Source: Trichobilharzia szidati (lineage: Eukaryota; Platyhelminthes; Trematoda; Strigeidida; Schistosomatidae). From it: a stretch of 64,000 nucleotides of DNA. Positions 58,039 through 64,000 of the stretch are shown in pieces. A model generated the notes under the pieces. It was not told the DNA's origin and searched no databases. It worked only from the letters and a program-made list of their open reading frames with translations. Position 1 is the first letter of the stretch; each line of letters opens with the position of its first letter. A program made the translations under genes and the position numbers. Location: assembly GCA_944472155.2 (NCBI GenBank), contig OX235273.1, positions 32,771,204 through 32,835,203 on the forward strand, read 5' to 3'.

Positions 58039-58932
58039 CGCAATTCTTAGGAAAACCAAGAATAATATGACCAGAGAATGGCAGCCGAATTCGGAAGGAG
58101 TTATCATTAGTTTGCACCATCAATATAACCGAGTAATGAACTCAGATTGATATGGGAAGGGAGATAAGTGAATGCTTTCATATAACTATGAGTAGCTGAT
58201 TGTGTTCAAAATGTTATCCATTACTCAATGCTGTATCACTGCACGTTCGATTAAACTAATTCATCCAATGTGAATGTGAATCACTTAAGAGGAACCAATG
58301 CCTTCATATTCACCTCGAATCGATCTTCACATGTCACAACATAAAAGCTTTCACGTGCATCAGTCCTAATTTGATATACAGAACATTTCATTTTAGACAG
58401 TGATAGAGGTTCGAGTTAGAACAAGAGACTGACACATGGAATCAGTTACCTATGAGATGCATTGTCCTCATTCTGACTACTTTCTGTGTCATTCCTCAGG
58501 TGCTCAACATTATACTGCATTAGCTAGATCAGCTGAGGAATGTGCTTCTTTCAGTTATTGACATTGGTTGCAGAAGGTATATTGGAGAAAAACTATTTTC
58601 ACGTGGAATTTCACTTCCTGGAAATGCACTGACTTAAAAGATTGGAGGATAAATCAAAGGTTTTTTTCAGTCTCTCCATGTATTAGTATTCCGTGTGAGG
58701 TTGAATAAAGTGTTCCAGAATTATCTCCACACTGTCCTCACTTGTCTGTCTATTGAATATTGAGCAGGCAGACTGTTCCTCAGTCACCCTTACAGAACAA
58801 TATAAACACTCTGATTTTGTAGGAAAATGAATCAGTTTGAATGTCATAGTGTATGGCACCCACAACATATTCAGTATTATCGTGTGAAGACTGAGGATAC
58901 TAGTGGGTTTGTGAAGCTGAAATAGGTAGGGA

Positions 58933-59005
58933 CGAAAAGAGGAATGAACCAGTCACACGTCAGCTGAAAGTCGACTACTCACCCAGTGAACCACACGTCC
59001 ACAGT
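58933..59005 (-). repeat. tRNA-like segment in left arm
   Basis: The minus strand reads GTGGTTCACTGGGTGAGTAG (A-box-like), then TGGTTCATTCC (degenerate B box). It resembles the head of a tRNA-derived SINE and is mirrored at 63033-63105. No complete tRNA fold. Confidence 0.35.
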
Positions 59006-60052
59006 TTAAAATAATGAAAACTAATTAAAAACATTCAGATCGTATTTTAATAAATGAAGCGATACACACATTGACTGAGAGCTGATGAAATGACAGCTGT
59101 CACAGAACCCTCAAGTCTACAGATGCTTCGTTGCATTTTGCTACTCTCAACAGATCAAGTACATATCACATCACTAGAGATGGAAAGGTGATGCTACATA
59201 TAAGTTTCAGGACAAACCCCTTACCCCCCAGCCACTCAGGTAAAATCAAATGTTCCGTGATGTTCAACTTCATTAGGTTCATGAACCACATTCACCACCG
59301 GACAATTTTGTACTTGATGTGATTACCCACCTACACACTCAACTTTACTGACGTTCTTGGACAGCTCATCTACTCAGAGCTCTTCGAGGTCCATCCTGTA
59401 GTCAGTTATCACTAAAATGTTATCAATAATCATAATTCATAAATGAGCATTCCAAAATCGATTGTGACACATATATGAGTAGAAAGTTCATTCACGTTAA
59501 CTACTCTTCAGTGTGGTTTACTTACCATTGAACAGCATCGATGTACAGTGCTCATTCCTGATAAATTCTGGGAGTTACTGATTGTTACCAGGGAGTCCAA
59601 TGTGTGCCTATGCTAAACAGTAATGTGTGAATAATGACGAATAACGTGTAACAATAATAATTTTTATTCAAGGTAATAATTCTTATTTCATTCCAACTCA
59701 CTGTGAAGATAGGCACAAATATTTATGATTGAGCCATATGAAACAAATTTAGGTAGGCGTTACTACTGAAGAAATCCAGGAAGCGAAAATGGCTCAAATT
59801 CTGTGGTACCAAGGTGGTTTGTATAAAATGCCACCTTCAACCTTATCAAAGGTAGATGCTTTGGTTGTCTGAAGGGAATGTAAGTGGAATCGCTACTGGC
59901 CACCAGCTTCATTTTACCTATGACAAACTTTCAAGTGAAAGCTGTGCTGATACTGGATGACCGCAATAGTAATGTGATATAGCATTTTAGCTACCGACTG
60001 GACAGCAAAGCACATCGAGCAGGAGTAGCATCAGAAGAACAAGATAGACTTT

Positions 60053-60626
60053 CATTAAGAATACGTTATTTATTATTATTATTGTTTCCTTTAATTCCTT
60101 CATTGCGTTTGGTTCATTGGCTCCAAGTCTGCCCACACGTTTTCATCTCCTATTCACATGACCTCCTCCAAGTAAACCTTGCACTGACGACCAACTCGCC
60201 GCTTCCCTTTCGGGTTCCACTCGAGCAATGGCTTGTTCAGTGATGTCACTTGATGGTTTCTTCAGACTATGGCCAATCCATCTCCATTTCTTCCTGCCTA
60301 TTTGTTTCACAATCGGTTCCTGCTCGGTTGGTTCGCTCCCAGAGATCTCTGTTTCTGATCTTTTCTGGCCAGCCATCTGATGTTGAGTATTGAGCGAAGA
60401 CAACTGTTAATGAGGGTTTGTAGTTTGTTTGAGATGCTCTTTATGACGTGCTGGCCAAGCCTCTGATCCGTATAGTAGCACTGACTTCACATTGGAGTTG
60501 AAAATTCGGATCTTATTTTTCCTGTTGAGTGCTGTTGATCTCCACACAGACTTGAGAGTATTGAAAGCTTGTCTTGCTTTTCCGATTCTTCCTTTGATAT
60601 CCTCGCCATTAAGAATACGTAATTTA
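60053..60626 (-). mobile_element. 5'-truncated RTE with 20-bp TSD, left-arm copy
   Basis: Element 60073-60606 with the tail (TTA)n at 60073 on, flanked by CATTAAGAATACGT(T/A)ATTTA at 60053-60072 and 60607-60626. It encodes only the C-terminal part of the RTE protein: minus-strand frame 60143-60403 carries KKWRWIGHSLKKP, the equivalent of RRKWRWIGHSLRRP in the full-length copy. The long TSD shows it inserted as a truncated copy by target-primed reverse transcription. Confidence 0.85.
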
Positions 60627-60922
60627 TCTAAATTTTATGACGTATTTGTGCGACATATTTTGTTCATTCAGAGCACACACGTACACATGTATGTAGAAGG
60701 CAAAAGAACATAAATGCTCAAAATATAGTTCAAATCGCTTGCAGGTTCAGATCACAGATTCATTAAAATGTTAAAAATTGATTTATCTTGCAAATGAAAA
60801 CAGAAAACTTGAAAATTAATACAGCGGGAATGAAAGATACTCATTACATCTAATAAATAAAAAGTACACTAACAATATTTTCCGATTCAAACGTTAAGGG
60901 AGAAATTTCGAATCTTCCATAC

Positions 60923-61115
60923 ATTAGCATTTGTGACCAGGCACATACACCAGCTGTCTAACCTGCGGTTTCACTCGTTATAAACACGACTATAAACACG
61001 GCCAGACTGTAGTTCGCTCATTAATATACCCATTTTTATGGTAGAACTTACCTGTCTCACGATTGTCTTACCCGGCTCATGTCTCCACAAGAATCTTATA
61101 GGATTCCTTTCGAAA
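60923..61115. other. Palindrome spacer, 193 bp
   Basis: Unique sequence between the arms, without inverted symmetry. It includes a short direct repeat TATAAACACG (about 60980-61002). No gene. Confidence 0.8.
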
Positions 61116-61411
61116 GTATGGAAGATTCGAAATTTCTCCCTTAACGTTTGAACCGGAAAATATTGTTAGTGTATTTTTTATTTATTAGATGTAATGAGTA
61201 TCTTTCATTCCCGCTGTATTAATTTTCAAGTTTTCTGTTTTCATTTGCAAGATAAATCAATTTTTAACATTTTAATGAATCTGTGATCTGAACCTGCAAG
61301 CGATTTGAACTATATTTTGAGCATTTATGTTCTTTTGCCTTCTACATACATGTGTACGTGTGTGCTCTGAATGAACAAAATATGTCGCACAAATACGTCA
61401 TAAAATTTAGA

Positions 61412-61985
61412 TAAATTACGTATTCTTAATGGCGAGGATATCAAAGGAAGAATCGGAAAAGCAAGACAAGCTTTCAATACTCTCAAGTCTGTGTGGAGAT
61501 CAACAGCACTCAACAGGAAAAATAAGATCCGAATTTTCAACTCCAATGTGAAGTCAGTGCTACTATACGGATCAGAGACTTGGCCAGCACGTCATAAAGA
61601 GCATCTCAAACAAACTACAAACCCTCATTAACAGTTGTCTTCGCTCAATACTCAACATCAGATGGCTGGCCAGAAAAGATCAGAAACAGAGATCTCTGGG
61701 AGCGAACCAACCGAGCAGGAACCGATTGTGAAACAAATAGGCAGGAAGAAATGGAGATGGATTGGCCATAGTCTGAAGAAACCATCAAGTGACATCACTG
61801 AACAAGCCATTGCTCGAGTGGAACCCGAAAGGGAAGCGGCGAGTTGGTCGTCAGTGCAAGGTTTACTTGGAGGAGGTCATGTGAATAGGAGATGAAAACG
61901 TGTGGGCAGACTTGGAGCCAGTGAACCAAACGCAATGAAGGAATTAAAGGAAACAATAATAATAATAAATAACGTATTCTTAATG
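61412..61985 (+). mobile_element. 5'-truncated RTE with TSD, right-arm mirror copy
   Basis: Mirror of 60053-60626 (element 61432-61965, TSDs at 61412-61431 and 61966-61985). The element and both target repeats are duplicated together. Confidence 0.85.
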
Positions 61986-63032
61986 AAAGTCTATCTTGTT
62001 CTTCTGATGCTACTCCTGCTCGATGTGCTTTGCTGTCCAGTCGGTAGCTAAAATGCTATATCACATTACTATTGCGGTCATCCAGTATCAGCACAGCTTT
62101 CACTTGAAAGTTTGTCATAGGTAAAATGAAGTTGGTGGCCAATAGCGATTCCACTTACATTCCCTTCAGACAACCAAAGCATCTACCTTTGATAAGGTTG
62201 AAGGTGGCATTTTATACAAACCACCTTGGTACCACAGAATTTGAGCCATTTTCGCTTCCTGGATTTCTTCAGTAGTAACGCCTACCTAAATTTGTTTCAT
62301 ATGGCTCAATCATAAATATTTGTGCCTATCTTCACAGTGAGTTGGAATGAAATAAGAATTATTACCTTGAATAAAAATTATTATTGTTACACGTTATTCG
62401 TCATTATTCACACATTACTGTTTAGCATAGGCACACATTGGACTCCCTGGTAACAATCAGTAACTCCCAGAATTTATCAGGAATGAGCACTGTACATCGA
62501 TGCTGTTCAATGATAAGTAAACCACACTGAAGAGTAGTTAACGTGAATGAACTTTCTACTCATATATGTGTCACAATCGATTTTGGAATGCTCATTTCTG
62601 AATTATGATTATTGATAACATTTTAGTGATAACTGACTACAGGATGGACCTCGAAGAGCTCTGAGTAGATGAGCTGTCCAAGAACGTCAGTAAAGTTGAG
62701 TGTGTAGGTGGGTAATCACATCAAGTACAAAATTGTCCGGTGGTGAATGTGGTTCATGAACCTAATGAAGTTGAACATCACGGAACATTTGATTTTACCT
62801 GAGTGGCTGGGGGGTAAGGGGTTTGTCCTGAAACTTATATGTAGCATCACCTTTCCATCTCTAGTGATGTGATATGTACGTGATCTGTTGAGAGTAGCAA
62901 AATGCAACGAAGCATCTGTAGACTTGAGGGTTCTGTGACAGCTGTCATTTCATCAGCTCTCAGTCAATGTGTGTATCGCATCATTTATTAAAATACGATC
63001 TGAATGTTTTTAATTAGTTTTCATTATTTTTA

Positions 63033-63105
63033 AACTGTGGACGTGTGGTTCACTGGGTGAGTAGTCGACTTTCCGCTGACGTGTGACTGGTTCATTCCTC
63101 TTTTC
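63033..63105 (+). repeat. tRNA-like segment in right arm
   Basis: Mirror of 58933-59005, with one base changed between the A and B boxes. Confidence 0.35.
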
Positions 63106-64000
63106 GTCCCTACCTATTTCAGCTTCACCAACCCACTAGTATCCTCAGTCTTCACACGATAATACTGAATATGTTGTGGGTGCCATACACTATGACATTC
63201 AAACTGATTCATTTTCCTACAAAATCAGAGTGTTTATATTGTTCTGTAAGGGTGACTGAGGAACAGTCTGCCTGCTCAATATTCAATAGACAGACAAGTG
63301 AGGACAGTGTGGAGATAATTCTGGAACACTTTATTCAACCTCACACGGAATACTAATACATGGAGAGACTGAAAAAAACCTTTGATTTATCCTCCAATCT
63401 TTTAAGTCAGTGCATTTCCAGGAAGTGAAATTCCACGTGAAAATAGTTTTTCTCCAATATACCTTCTGCAACCAATGTCAATAACTGAAAGAAGCACATT
63501 CCTCAGCTGATCTAGCTAATGCAGTATAATGTTGAGCTCCTGAGGAATGACACAGAAAGTAGTCAGAATGAGGACAATGCATCTCATAGGTAATTGATTC
63601 CATGTGTCAGTCTCTTGTTCTAACTCGAACCTCTATCACTGTCTAAAATGAAATGCTGTGTATATCAAATTAGGACTGATGCACGTGAAAGCTTTTATGT
63701 TGTGACATGTGAAGATCGATTCGAGGTGAATATGAAGGCATTGGTTCCTCTTAAGTGATTCACATTCACATTGGATGAATTAGTTTAATCGAACGTGCAG
63801 TGATGCAGCATTGAGTAATGGATAACATTTTGAACACAATCAGGTACTCATAGTTATATGAAAGCATTCACTTATCTCCCTTCCCATATCAATCTGAGTT
63901 CATTACTCGGTTATATTGATGGTGCAAACTAATGATAACTCCTTCCGAATTCGGCTGCCATTCTCTGGTCATATTATTCTTGGTTTTCCTAAGAATTGCG

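Larger units (their letters stand above)
58039..60922 (+). repeat. Left arm of a large palindrome (at least 2.88 kb)
   Basis: Reverse complement of 61116-64000 at roughly 99% identity by eye; matched coordinates sum to 122038-122039. Sample mismatches: near 58971 (CAGCTG against CAGCGG), 59160 and 60888. The two arms encode mirror open frames (for example 58683-58868 minus and 63171-63356 plus), none with a recognisable product. The left end of the homology is not visible. Confidence 0.92.
61116..64000 (-). repeat. Right arm of the large palindrome, continuing past the window
   Basis: Reverse complement of 58039-60922. Homology is unbroken at the window edge, so the arm is longer than 2.88 kb. 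Confidence 0.92.

Noticed and set aside
58683..63356. Mirror frames in the palindrome arms as duplicated genes
   Set aside because: All are short, lack domains, and the only recognisable ones (60143-60403, 61635-61895) are RTE C-terminal debris.
1..64000. CRISPR array, prokaryotic operon, rRNA
   Set aside because: No regular short direct repeats with spacers, no ribosome-binding-site-led gene strings and no rRNA-like conserved blocks. The window is eukaryotic.

Overview
The window looks like repeat-rich, AT-rich, non-coding chromosomal DNA from a schistosome-type flatworm. I see no bacterial-style operon, no rRNA, no convincing tRNA gene and no complete host protein-coding gene. The diagnosis rests on three repeat types found together: RTE-clade non-LTR retrotransposons of the SR2 type with (TAA)n tails; Penelope-like elements (PLEs) carrying a reverse transcriptase plus a GIY-YIG endonuclease; and tRNA-headed SINE-like repeats with a hammerhead-ribozyme-like core, matching the schistosome SM-alpha family. 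Species assignment is inference. Heterochromatin or a sex-limited chromosome is possible but not shown by the sequence.

Layout. 1-5.6 kb: an old minus-strand RTE split by a SM-alpha-like insertion with a 12-bp target-site duplication (TSD), then a second RTE with a large internal deletion and another degraded SM-alpha copy. About 6.4-23 kb: a decayed tandem array with a monomer of about 1.29 kb (at least eight recognisable monomers plus earlier remnants). It is opened by a near full-length dead RTE (11926-15156), an inverted-repeat PLE (15174-15977), a second PLE (18340-20105) and a tRNA-like SINE. 23-38 kb: mostly unassigned DNA with an RTE scrap, a perfect PLE-end hairpin, a second kind of non-LTR reverse transcriptase remnant (30.1-31.2 kb) and one well-bounded candidate exon (33665-33748).

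38.8-46.8 kb: three more PLEs. One is on the minus strand with a single in-frame stop, one is split by two separate SINE insertions, and one is 5'-truncated with a single stop. 46.8-55.5 kb: unassigned DNA with a candidate signal-peptide exon on the minus strand (48236-48304), a 447-bp inverted repeat, and candidate exons in the spacer of that repeat. 55.5-56.2 kb: SM-alpha and PLE scraps. 58.0 kb to the window end: a very large near-perfect palindrome with arms of at least 2.88 kb around a 193-bp spacer, centred at 61019; the right arm runs off the window. Each arm carries a copy of the same 5'-truncated RTE with a 20-bp TSD, so the retrotransposition came before the inverted duplication.

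No genes here can be shown to work together. The window is best read as a stack of dated events: ancient RTE, satellite array, younger RTE and PLE insertions, SINE insertions into those, and a recent palindromic duplication. All coding remnants of mobile elements carry stops or frameshifts. Boundaries of diverged repeats are good to a few tens of bases unless a TSD is given.
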